Below, in pieces: positions 11,646 through 21,150 of a DNA stretch of 64,000 bases. A program made the position numbers and the translations under genes. The notes under the pieces were generated by a model that saw only the letters and a list, made by a program, of their open reading frames with translations, was not told the DNA's origin and ran no database searches. Location: contig CM031601.1 in the NCBI GenBank assembly GCA_018398815.1, positions 30,152,204 to 30,216,203 of the forward strand. Reading direction: 5' to 3'. Positions within the stretch are counted from its first letter, which is position 1. Every line of letters begins with the position of its first letter. The DNA is from Conus ventricosus. Taxonomy: Eukaryota; Mollusca; Gastropoda; Neogastropoda; Conidae.

Positions 11646-12836
11646 ATGGCCAGCCAACTACCTCTGCACCCCCTGCATCAGCTCCCCAAATTCATGGGTA
11701 CTGAGAGCAGCAGGGAAGTGGACGACTTCATCCGGGAGGCCAGGCTTGCCCTACACCTGCAGCCCCTGGATGACAGGACAGCCGCCCTCTGGCTGATTGC
11801 CGCCCTAGATGGCCGAGCTCGCCAGGAGGTGATCAGGCTGCCGGCGACAGACGTCGACTCCCCAGCCAAGATCTTGACCATCTTGGAGGAGAACTGGGGA
11901 GAGCAGCATGATGTGGTCACCCTGGCCACAGCATTTTTCAACAGGCAGCAGGGCCAGGACGAGACCATCTGGGAGTATGGCTCCCATCTCCAGTACCTCT
12001 GGCGGAAGGTCAACCAGGCTGGGGATGGAATGTTGCCTGCCACCATACTCGGGGACGCCTTCACACGTGGTTTACGCCAAGCAGCACTCCGCAAGGATGT
12101 CCGGTATTTCGTCCGGAACCATCCTAGCACCACCTTTGAAGAGGCTAGGAAGGAAGCCCAAAGGTGGATGCAGGACTGCAGTGCCGACGGCGACATCCTC
12201 CACATGGCTGGCACTGCTGCTGTTGCCTCGCTTCAAAGTCAGCTAGAGGCACTCACAGCTACAGTCACCAGCTTTAGGCAGGAAATCCAGCAGCCACCAC
12301 CTGCACGGCCACCACTGCAGATCCACAGCTGCGTGGCAAATGCGCAGCATTCAAGACGACGGCCCAGGCGGAGGCGACGGAAGTCTCCACCTGCGAAAAC
12401 TGGGGACAAACCCCAGTCCTCTGTCACTGTCAGCTGCCAGAATGCTGGCAAGCAACACGGCTCAGCAGCACCCAGGCCACCACAGGCTGCTGTGGCCCCC
12501 AGACAACGGGTCTGGCCCTGTCAGGCAACTTCCCCACCTGACAGCAGAAGTGATGCCCTGCCGTCATCTGAACCACCTGGCTGGAGAAGACGGAAGTTGG
12601 AGCCGCCGCCATACTCTGAATCGGACAGCGAGGATGAGCCAGTCCTCTACCATGCTGTACTGCCCAGACAGATGGCACCCCGACCGACTCCAAGGACGGT
12701 TGGTCACCCTGCGCCCCCTCCTGTTCCATCTGCGGCGTGTGCTGTCAACCGACCCATGCCAGCCCCACGGCGGTCTACGCGTTTGGCAGAAAAGTCTGCA
12801 AAAAAGTACACCCTTAGTGCCCGCCTGGGCAATTAG
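11646..12836 (+). CDS. Gag polyprotein of the LTR element
   Basis: This intact 396-residue frame starts at the ATG after accggacacc, 68 bases behind the LTR. Residues about 20-185 have the helical Ty3/gypsy capsid style also seen in PNMA/Arc-type gags: an FIREARLAL helix, 'AALWLIAALDGRARQEV', a 'LEENWGEQHDV' segment, 'NRQQGQDETIWEYGSHL', 'GLRQAALRKDVRYFV' and 'TFEEARKEAQRW'. An arginine-rich patch (RRRPRRRRRK, about residues 237-246) could bind RNA. No CCHC zinc knuckle is visible. The C-terminal third is Pro/Ser-rich. An out-of-frame reading over 12340-12852 is a shadow. The open frame supports recent activity or selection on gag. Confidence 0.82.
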   Translation: MASQLPLHPLHQLPKFMGTESSREVDDFIREARLALHLQPLDDRTAALWLIAALDGRARQEVIRLPATDVDSPAKILTILEENWGEQHDVVTLATAFFNRQQGQDETIWEYGSHLQYLWRKVNQAGDGMLPATILGDAFTRGLRQAALRKDVRYFVRNHPSTTFEEARKEAQRWMQDCSADGDILHMAGTAAVASLQSQLEALTATVTSFRQEIQQPPPARPPLQIHSCVANAQHSRRRPRRRRRKSPPAKTGDKPQSSVTVSCQNAGKQHGSAAPRPPQAAVAPRQRVWPCQATSPPDSRSDALPSSEPPGWRRRKLEPPPYSESDSEDEPVLYHAVLPRQMAPRPTPRTVGHPAPPPVPSAACAVNRPMPAPRRSTRLAEKSAKKYTLSARLGN

Positions 12837-13723
12837 AGACTTGGTTAACTGACTCGGTCAGGCATTCTGGAGGATAGTTGTAAGATGTAATATATATTCC
12901 CCAATTGATTGTTGAACACCTTTTTAGGAAGAGGTGTTGCTGACTGTTTGCCAAACAGGTCATTTGTTCATTGTGTTTGTTTTTTGCACAAGCTATAGTC
13001 TATTTTGACTGTTTTTCATGTTAGATAATGATGTATGCTCCTGGTTTTTTTTCTGCCAACAGTGGTGGTAAAAGAAAACTAGGTTGAGTGTTACTTTTGG
13101 GGGAAATTTTGTTCAAAACGACAAAACCCGACCAAATCATATCTTCATGGGGACTTGATGCTAAGGATTTTATAACAAATTCTTTTTTGCCATTTTTGTA
13201 TCTGACATTTTTGGAATTTTATTCAAATAATAAGTCCATTATTGTCACTTGGTGCCTACCCAGTGCTTTGGGTTTTAACACATGTTCCTAATGATTTCTG
13301 ATGTCCGACTTGGAATTTTGTTTTAAATATCAAGTCCAATTTAGTCACTTATGTACCCAAAGTCCGGGTTTTGTTCATGAAAGGAATCCCTTGTAGTCAT
13401 TTTGTATTTGACTTTTTGGAATTTTTGTTTAAAATACATGTCCATTCTAGTCGATGTGAATCCTGGCTTTCAGAAGCATTGTTTAAAAGAACAAGCCCTT
13501 TATAGTCGGAATAATGTGAATGCAAAGAATGAGAGGGAGAACAAGATGTTTTGACGTTTTGATGTTTTGATACATTGATGTGTTTTGTTTTGGGGGTAGC
13601 CATGCCTCTAAAGACTTGATGGCTGAAGCTTCATTTTTTTCATTGATTGATTTTTGCACTCCTACTCGATAACTCTTGTTATTTTCATGTCATTTTGTGC
13701 CAGCGAGGACGCTGGTTGTAACA
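12837..13723. other. Non-coding 3' internal region of the LTR element
   Basis: T-rich sequence with no pol motif. Three diverged repeats of about 104 bp share 'ttggaattttgttt...aagtcca-tttagtcact' near 13206, 13309 and 13414. The region replaces pol. Confidence 0.7.
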
Positions 13724-13736
13724 GAGTAGGGGGGGA
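13724..13736 (+). other. Polypurine tract
   Basis: gagtaggggggga lies directly before the 3' LTR, where plus-strand priming is expected. Confidence 0.75.
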
Positions 13737-16441
13737 TGTAGCCGGGTGCTAAGAGTGTATATTCCTTGGGCACCCGTCTCGGACGAGATATTTTGTTCAC
13801 GAGTTATCTTCCCCTTACCTCCCTTGATTGATTGATCTCGTTTTTATTGTGTAAATTCTTTAATCATGAATACCTCAGAACCTACATACTTTGTGTATAC
13901 GTTGCTGAAGTCACAAAAATTAATGTATTCCATTCATTACAATCGTGCTGGACTGAGAAGCCCATATTTTCCCTAAAACTGGTATTTCGACCAAATTAAT
14001 CTTGGCGCCATTTTGAATTGTCCGACGAACAAACCGTGAATAATTCTTGATTTCATAAAAAGTATGAGAGAATCCAAAGAATCCATGAATGCACATTGAA
14101 AGTAAAGTCCATAAGCTTTCATTTCGTATATCGCATGCCTATGATCTTTTCTGTACAAGCTTGCGACTATACGAAATGACTGACAGCGCCGGTCCCTTTA
14201 GCGAGTCGCCTTCTTTGTTTACTGTTGGAGTTTTGATCTAAATTGTCATTTCATGAAATTTGGACTTCCCAATCGAAATTTTTAATAACTCCATTTCTAT
14301 GATAGAAGCAACTGAAATTATATAAAAATTATCATCCAATGGACCATTTCAACGGAATAACATTTTATCGAAGATCGTGTTCGAAGCACGTGGCGACGGC
14401 CATGTAGTGATAAGGCAAGTTGTGTTTTCTACCAAACTTTAAACGCAAAGTTCTCCGCTTGGACGGCATCTTGGATAATGAAGTTTATATGTATAGAAAG
14501 AGCGAAATTCAAGCTTTTTATTCATTACAAAATTATTTCACGCTGTTTTGTACTTTTCATCGAAACAAGGGCAAATATGACGTAAGCTTGTTAAAAGTGG
14601 GTTCATTCTCGGACTTTAATCGCCAGTAACTTTACACAGCCACAAAATTGTCAAATATGACTTATTGCGTTTTATTCCTTGGGTTCTGAGGTTTTCATCG
14701 ATATGTAATATGTTTGGATACTTTGAACGGACGGCGAGCTAGACAACGCAGAAGCCGAAACAGGTAGCACACAGCTTTATTTTTCTGTCCCATTCGAGAC
14801 ACTTAGTTATCGCTACATTAGAGCCACACCAGATTACCTCCAAATTTTGGGTTTTGGGTTTTTTGGTGCATTGTGTGTCTTTTCATGGTCTTATCAAGAG
14901 CTCCAAACCTGGTGATGTGATTTTGCATAATAGCAGAGATAAAGCGAAAAAACACTTGTGGCACAGAGCAAGATTACCTATGTGTTTGGAGCAACAGCGG
15001 AACATCCGGCTTTAACCAACTGTGCTGAGAAAGAGGATATGTTAAGGAAAGGAAGGGAGGGTAGGCTACCTCTGTACACTTGGCTGATACTCTTCCCTGC
15101 TGTGAAATATGCTGGCAGCAGGAGAGCGAAAACGTCTGCCTTCCTCATTACACTGATTTATGGCCTGCTCTGCCATGTGGGAGGGGAGAGGCTAGGACCG
15201 TCAGATAAGAGCGCGCTACACCAGGCTTACTACTAGAAGTCTGGTTTGCTCCAAATTATGAAGAGCCCTGCGAGGCAGTTTTCAAGCAAGGAATGACTAT
15301 TTTTTGTAAATGTGTGTTTTTATGTTTTCTGTTGAATACTATTTGATGCTGCTAACAGCACTTATACATTACAACTTGAACTTGAACCATTGTGAGTTAT
15401 GTGACTATAGAAGTACTTGTGTGACTTCTGCCATTGTTTAAAAACTTCAAGTGGGCATTTCTCAAATCTGCCATTTTGGAGATGAACCGGTGTGCCTCTG
15501 AAGTAGCGTTATAGGGCCGAACAAACAAGCCTTACACATTTCTGACCCAACATTTTTGTTGTTGTAGTCCAAGCAGAGGCATGTATCAAACTTGTGTACT
15601 AGTTAACTTGGGAAAATTAAGTTCCCAGAAAGTGATGGCGTCATTCTTTCACAATTGTGTGTGTGTGTTGTCATTGTTTGAATATCGCCTGACCTCTTGT
15701 GTACAAGCTTTCATGCCGTATCTACATTATCTACAGGAAAATAAACCTAGTCGAGTTTGGTATTAAAAGAATTGTCGGGAATTCGCCTATTCAATCATCT
15801 CAAGAGCACAGATATATTACATTTTTCATGACAACCACTGATTATCAAACTAAGAGCCCCATTTGTAATGGCCGCTCATCAATGCCGAACACATTGCTGC
15901 CAGCCCAGCTGTACACAGATGACATTCAGTTGGTCAAGTACAGCACGGTTAGCTGGCTGGTGGGGAGCAGCCTGCAGAAAACACCCCATTCCTTGACCTG
16001 CATTCACGGCTTGGCCTCTGCAGCTGTGGGAGAGCTGTAAACTCCCCTGCCTCTCAGAACTAAGTGGCTTGCTCTGAACAGCCGTGAGCACAGATTTTGT
16101 CATTTGGCGTCCCGCGAGGCTCATTTGAGTGCGGCGCTGCGTTGCCTGCTTTGCGGTCCGGTCAAGGTGTATATAACTGGGCGCGCTGAGTGAGTGCGAT
16201 GAGTGTTCCCCGGTGTGAGCGACTGGCGTGAGAGGCAGAGAGAGTGCTCAGTGCGCTGAGAGAGAGAGTTCCCAGGCAGTGTTCCTGGTCTGAGCTCCTT
16301 GCCATGAGAGAGAAATAAAGAGAAGGGAAAAATTCCACGTCGTCCTGTGTCTTCTTGACTGGCTGCTGTCCCTTGGTCCCTGCACTTATTACCATCTGCC
16401 TGTCTTCACCTGCACACCCCTTACCCCTCCGCACCATCACA
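13737..16441 (+). repeat. 3' LTR, interrupted at 14771-16086
   Basis: LTR sequence runs 13737-14770, is interrupted by a 1316-bp insertion, and resumes to the terminal caccatcaca at 16441. The LTR without the insertion is about 1.38 kb, like the 5' LTR. Confidence 0.9.
14771..16086. mobile_element. Unclassified insertion in the 3' LTR
   Basis: The 5' LTR shows an uninterrupted ggtagcacagatttt (11216-11230), while the 3' LTR is split there. agcac stands on both sides (14766-14770 and 16087-16091), a 5-bp target duplication. Shorter duplications are also possible because the ends read CAC and GTG. The insert has no recognised coding domain. The open frame 14958-15236 resembles nothing known to me. 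It is probably a non-autonomous DNA transposon. Confidence 0.65.
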
Positions 16442-17537
16442 GAGGTGTCAAATTTTAAAGATATGCAAAAAGCTTGGACACATTTAAAAACAATGAAACT
16501 TGGGGTTAACCAACCACAGTGCCCTATCACATTAAACAATTGAGAGTTCCCATCAAATTTTGATAAAGCTGAAGCTTTTGCTGATCTATTTGCAAGACAC
16601 AGTAGCATTGACAACTTAACAACTAAAAAACACAGTTAAAATGAAGAAAAGAAAAATATATATAATAGTCCACAGCCAGTAGAAGATCATTGTTTGAATA
16701 CCTCAATAACATCGCAGGAAGTGAATTTAAATATAAATAAATCAGTGGGCCTAGACGGCATTTCTAATGAAATGTTAAGTCATCTTCCACAAAATATGAT
16801 ATTTTTTGTATTCATTTTTAAAAAAATGTTGGACAGATGGTAACATGCCTCAAATTTGGAAGCATTCTATTATTGTTCCAATTCACAAGAAGGGGAAACC
16901 ACTCAGAGATATACATAGTTATCGACCTATTGCATTAACATCAAATACATGTAAACTGATGGAAAAGATTGCTTTAAAAAGACTTGTTCATCATTATAAT
17001 AAACATACAATCAACCAAGCTGCATTTCAGACAGGCAGATCATCAGTAGAACATTTGGTCAGACTCACAACGCATGTAAAGCATCAGTTTGCACATCGTA
17101 AATGTTTTTTGATATACGAAAGGCCTATGAACAAGTATGGCACAAGTGGCTTTTGTTTAAATTAAAGAATATTGGTATTAATGGAAACGTACAAATATAT
17201 TCAATGTTTTCTTCATCGTAGGCATATTCAAACAAGAGTAGGAAATACCTATTCTAACCCAAGACCTTTACAAATGGGCTTACCCCAAGGATCGGTAATT
17301 TCTCCAGTTTTGTTTAATATTTTGATTTCTGATCTACCCAAAGATCTTTCTAAAGATACAGAGTTAGCTCAATTTGCTGACGATATATGTCTTTGGAGTA
17401 AAGTAACGATGAAAGATACTCCGTTAAGATCACTGAATTATATTAAAATTAAGTACCAACACGAACTAAATAAAATCAGTACATTTTTACACAAAAACGG
17501 ACTATCTCTTTCACCTGAAAAAACGAATTTGATGCTT
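16442..17537 (+). pseudogene. LINE reverse transcriptase (piece 2)
   Basis: Reading resumes with SNFKDMQKAWTHLKTMKL and carries the RT fingers and palm. 'INKSVGLDGISNEM' is near 16735-16775, 'HKKGKPLRDIHSYRPIAL' near 16885-16935, 'GLPQGSVISPVLFNILI' near 17278-17328 and the catalytic 'FADDICLW' near 17371-17396. Stops near 16543 and 16637, a frame break near 16815 and another near 17108-17165 disrupt it. The last codons before the break (KTNLML) are followed, after the Polinton-like element, by LFNSGNDPN at 35804. Not functional. Confidence 0.82.
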
Positions 17538-17623
17538 AGAGAACAGTAAAAGGCCGACTCTGGGCCACTTGCTCCTCCACCAAGTTTTTGGGCGAAAGTG
17601 GCCTAAAAGCCGCCTATTCCTGT
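17538..17623 (+). repeat. Left terminal inverted repeat, self-complementary
   Basis: Matches the reverse complement of 35715-35800 with a few mismatches. The repeat is also an imperfect palindrome in itself: it opens agagaacag and closes cctgttctct at 17619-17628, with ggc-rich arms between. Confidence 0.88.
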
Positions 17624-17655
17624 TCTCTGACAAGTAACTAAAAAATAACGATTAT

Positions 17656-17931
17656 CTACAAACAAACATACTGTGTAGGGTTATCCGTTTTCAATACTAA
17701 TTTACTAAACTTTTCAGATTTCAGTTTTTGTTTAATCCTATGTTTTTCCTGGTCATTTTCAATAACATCATTTTCGCGCAAACATTCTTCAAATGAGTCT
17801 CTGTCTTTCATGTGAAATAACACTACAGTCTTTAACTGTTCTCTAAAGTCTTTTAAAACTGAGTTATATTTCTGGCATAAAATCCACACACTTATCCTAG
17901 CATGCCTTCCACTGAAAGCTAGTTTTGACAA
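17656..17931 (-). pseudogene. HerA/FtsK-like packaging ATPase, C-terminal fragment
   Basis: On the minus strand, a 91-residue segment ends at a natural stop just inside the left repeat. It contains FSGRHARISVWILCQKY and FREQLKTVVLFHMKDRDSF. The 'GRH...I-V-ILCQKY' stretch is the sensor-like region after Walker B in the genome-packaging ATPases of Polintons and adintoviruses. The N-terminal part would lie to the right but is cut off by the assembly join at about 17990. The same segment recurs in broken form at 20838-21150 and continues beyond. In a working element it would pump DNA into a capsid. Walker A was not found. Confidence 0.65.
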
Positions 17932-18017
17932 AGTGTTTCTCTTTTTAACTATGTCTCTTTCTGCGAACAGTCATCTTAATAAAGTTTCGTTCTCATCTAT
18001 AAAAAAACAAAAAACCA

Positions 18018-21000
18018 TTTCTATGTTTTAGAAAGCAACCCCTGAAATTAAATATAAAATTTACCCCCAAGGCCCATTTAAACCGGAAAAACATTTACAA
18101 GATTTTCGGCCTCGAGGCCATTATATGGTTTTTGTGCCCCAAAAATTTAAAACCAATTTTCCCGTTGGGGTTTGGATTGGTTTTTGTTAAAAGGCGAAAA
18201 AAACTTTTTATTTTCAAATTTTTAGCGGTTTTTACGAAAAAAAAAAAAACAATTGTTAAAAGGGTTATTTGGCTTAATCCAGAATTTTTCCCCCCAAAAA
18301 TGTCAAATTTTAATTATTTTTTAGGGGATTTTTCACTTGAAATTTTTTGGGGGATCTTTCGGCGGGGAGCTGAAAAAGCAGAACCCGAAACGGGGCCCCC
18401 TTTATTTTTTGCCCTTTTTGGAAAGTTACGCAATTTAAGGCCCACAAATTCCCCCCCCAAATTTTTTTTTTGGGTTTGTCCATTTGTGTTTTTTTCAGGC
18501 ATGGCCCCAAAGGTGATTGTTTTGATTTTGGGTGGTTGGGCCGGAATTTACTTTTTTTTGGGCAACGGGCACGGTTTAACCAACTGTCGGAAAGGGTATG
18601 TTGGAAAAGGGGGGAAAGGGTCCCTTTTAATTCTGAATTTTTTAAAAAGCTCAAGGGCAAAATCTCCCTTTTTAATGAAGGTTCCCTTTTCCTTTGGGGG
18701 GAAGGGTAGCCGTGATAGAGGCGCTCACAGCTTACTACTAAATTTTTGCTCCAAATTTTGAGAGCTGCCGCGGGGGGGCCATTTTTTCAAGAAGGTGATT
18801 TGTTTTTAAATTGGTTTTATGTTTTCGTTGAACATTTGATGCGTAACACATTTACATTAAAGTGAATTGAACTGTGATTTATTGACTATAGAATTATGTG
18901 TGACCTGCTTTTTTAAAAACTTAAAAGGGCTTTTCTAAATCTGTTTTTGGAGATAACCGGTTGTCGAAGTCTTAAGGCCAAAAACAAGCCTTAACTTTCT
19001 GCCAATTTTTTGGTTTAGTCAACAGAATGTTAACTTTTTCGGACTAAGAAAATAGTTCAGCAAATATTGAGGGCGTCCTTCAAATTGTTGTGGTTAAATT
19101 GGACATATGCCTCCACTTGGTTGTACAAGTTCATGCGTTTCATTATTACAGGGAAAAACCCTAGTGATTTTGGGATGAATTGCGGAATTACAACCACGGC
19201 ACAGATTATTACATTTTTCATGCAACCCAGATTTCAAACTAAGGCCCCATTGTAAGGGATCTACTGCGAACTTGCTGCCAGCCGCTGTAACAATGCTCAG
19301 TTGGTCAAGTACACCGGTTACTTTTGGTGGGGGGGCAGCTGCAGGAAACACCCATTCTGACTGCATTCCAGGTTTGGGCCCTCTGAGCTGGGGATGAGTG
19401 TAATCCCGGCCTTCGAAAATGGCTTGTTGAAGGGTGAGAAGATTTTGTCATTTGGCGTCCGCGAGGCTATTAGTGCGCTTGTTGTCTTGGGTCCTGCATG
19501 GGTATAAACTGGGGGGCCCAAGTTAGTGCATGGTTTCCCTTGTGGCGACTGCTGGAGCAGAAAGGTGCCTCATCCCTTTGGAAAAGTTCCCAGCATTTCC
19601 TGTCAACTCCTTGCCATAGAGAAAAAAAAGGGGGAAAATTAGTGTCTGTGTTTTAAAGCCTTGTCCGGTCCTCACTTTTTAAATTGCCTTGTTTTCACCT
19701 GCACCCTTACCCTCCACATCACAGAGGTTCAAATTTTAAAAGAATGCAAGCTTGGCATTTAAACAAGAAACGGGGTTAAACCCCCCATGCCCTCCCATTA
19801 AACATTGAGCCCCATTTGTAAAGTGACTTTGGACAATTTCAAACCATTTACATTGAAAACTTAAAAACAAAAAACACGTTAAAATGCAGAAAAGAAAAAT
19901 ATATAAAGTCCACAGCCTTAAAAGTTTCATGTTTGATCCTCAATAAATCGCAGGAAGTGAATTAATATAAATAAATCGTGGGCCTAGACGGCTTTCTAAT
20001 GAAATGTTAAGTCTCTTCCCAAAATATGATTTTTGATCATTTTTAAAAAATTTTGGGAAACAGATGGTAACATGCTCAATTTGGAAGCATTCATTTTGTT
20101 CCAATTTACAAGAGGGGAAAACCATCGAGATATACATGTTATCGACCTATTTGCATTAACATCAATACATGAAACTGATGGAAAAGATTGCTTTAAAAAA
20201 GACTTGTTCTCTTTATAACATACATCAACCACCCTGCATTTCAACAGGCAGATCTCAGAGAAACTTTGGCCCAGACTCACAAGCATGTAAAGTAGTTTTG
20301 CACACGTAAATGTTTTTGGGATTTTTCGAAAGGCCTATGAACAGTATGGCACAAGGCTTTTGTTTAAAAAAAGAATATTGGTTTTAATGGAAACGACAAA
20401 TATTTCAATGTTTTCTTATCGTAGGCATTTTCAAAAAAGAGTAAAAAACCCCTATTTAACCCAAGACCTTACAAATGGGTTACCCCAAGGAAATCGTAAT
20501 TTCTCCAGTTTTGTTTAATATTTGATTTCTGATCTACCAAAGATCTTTCTAAAGAAAGAGTTAGCTCAATTTGCTGACGATATATGTCTTTGAGTAAAGT
20601 AAGGGATGAAAGATACTCCGTTAAGATCATGAATTTATTAAAATTAATACCAACACAAAACTAATAAAATCAGTACATTTTTACACAAAGGGACTATCTC
20701 TTTACCTGAAAACGAATTTGATGCTTAAGAACAGTAAAAGGCGATTTGGGGCATTTTGCTCCTCCACCAAGTTTTTGGGCGAAAGGGCCCTAAAACCCGC
20801 AAATTTGTTCTTGCAAGTAACTAAAATAACGATTATCTACAACAAACTACTGTGTAGGTTATCCGTTTTCAATACTAATTTACTAACTTTTCGATTTCAG
20901 TTTTTGTTAATCCTTGTTTTTCCGGTCTTTTCAATAACATCATTTTCGCGCAAATTCTAAATGAGTCTCTGTCTTTCATTTGAAATTTAACACTACAGTC

Positions 21001-21150
21001 TTTAATGTTCTCTAAGTTTTTAAAACTGAGTTTATTTCTGCATAAAATCCACACACTTATCCTAGCAGCCTTCCACTGAAAGCTAGTTTTGACAAAGTGT
21101 TTCTCTTTTAACTATGTCTCTTTCTGCCGAACAGTCATCTTAATAAATTG
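18018..21150 (+). repeat. Error-rich second copy of 14292-17990 (probable assembly artefact)
   Basis: It follows 14292-17990 in order: 3' LTR part (18018 to about 18400), the LTR insertion (to about 19438), the LTR end (to 19723), LINE RT (19724-20726), tgctt (20722-20726), the left Polinton-like repeat and the ATPase tail. Differences are mostly single-base deletions and wrong homopolymer lengths: the copy is about 3133 bases against about 3699. Biological decay would favour substitutions. This looks like raw long-read sequence used to fill a gap, with the overlap left untrimmed. Confidence 0.85.
20727..20815 (+). repeat. Second copy of the left terminal repeat
   Basis: agaacagtaaaaggc... 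with deletions relative to 17538-17628, again preceded by tgctt (20722-20726). If the duplication is artefactual, this is the true left end joined to the gene body. Confidence 0.75.

Larger units (their letters stand above)
10188..16441 (+). mobile_element. LTR retrotransposon with gag but no pol (TR-GAG type)
   Basis: 5' LTR 10188-11578, primer site at 11581, gag 11646-12836, non-coding 12837-13723, purine tract, and 3' LTR 13737-16441 (itself interrupted). LTRs start tgtagccggg and end caccatcaca (TG...CA). A 4-bp duplication gagg lies at 10184-10187 and 16442-16445. Removing the element restores the LINE reading frame text on both sides. No protease, RT, RNase H or integrase motif is present in the 2.16-kb internal region, so it must rely on another element for movement. 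The two LTRs differ at few positions, which suggests recent insertion. Confidence 0.88.

Noticed and set aside
12340..12852. 170-codon frame overlapping gag
   Set aside because: It is out of frame with gag, in a Pro/Arg-rich GC-rich stretch where alternative frames stay open by chance.
18132..18761. 209-codon plus-strand open frame
   Set aside because: It lies in the error-rich second copy of the LTR region; the good copy has no such frame, and the translation is homopolymer-driven.
18018..21150. Ancient segmental duplication as the explanation for the second copy
   Set aside because: Differences are mostly short deletions and homopolymer changes, the copy sits exactly next to the original, and it also copies the youngest insertion; untrimmed raw sequence explains this better.
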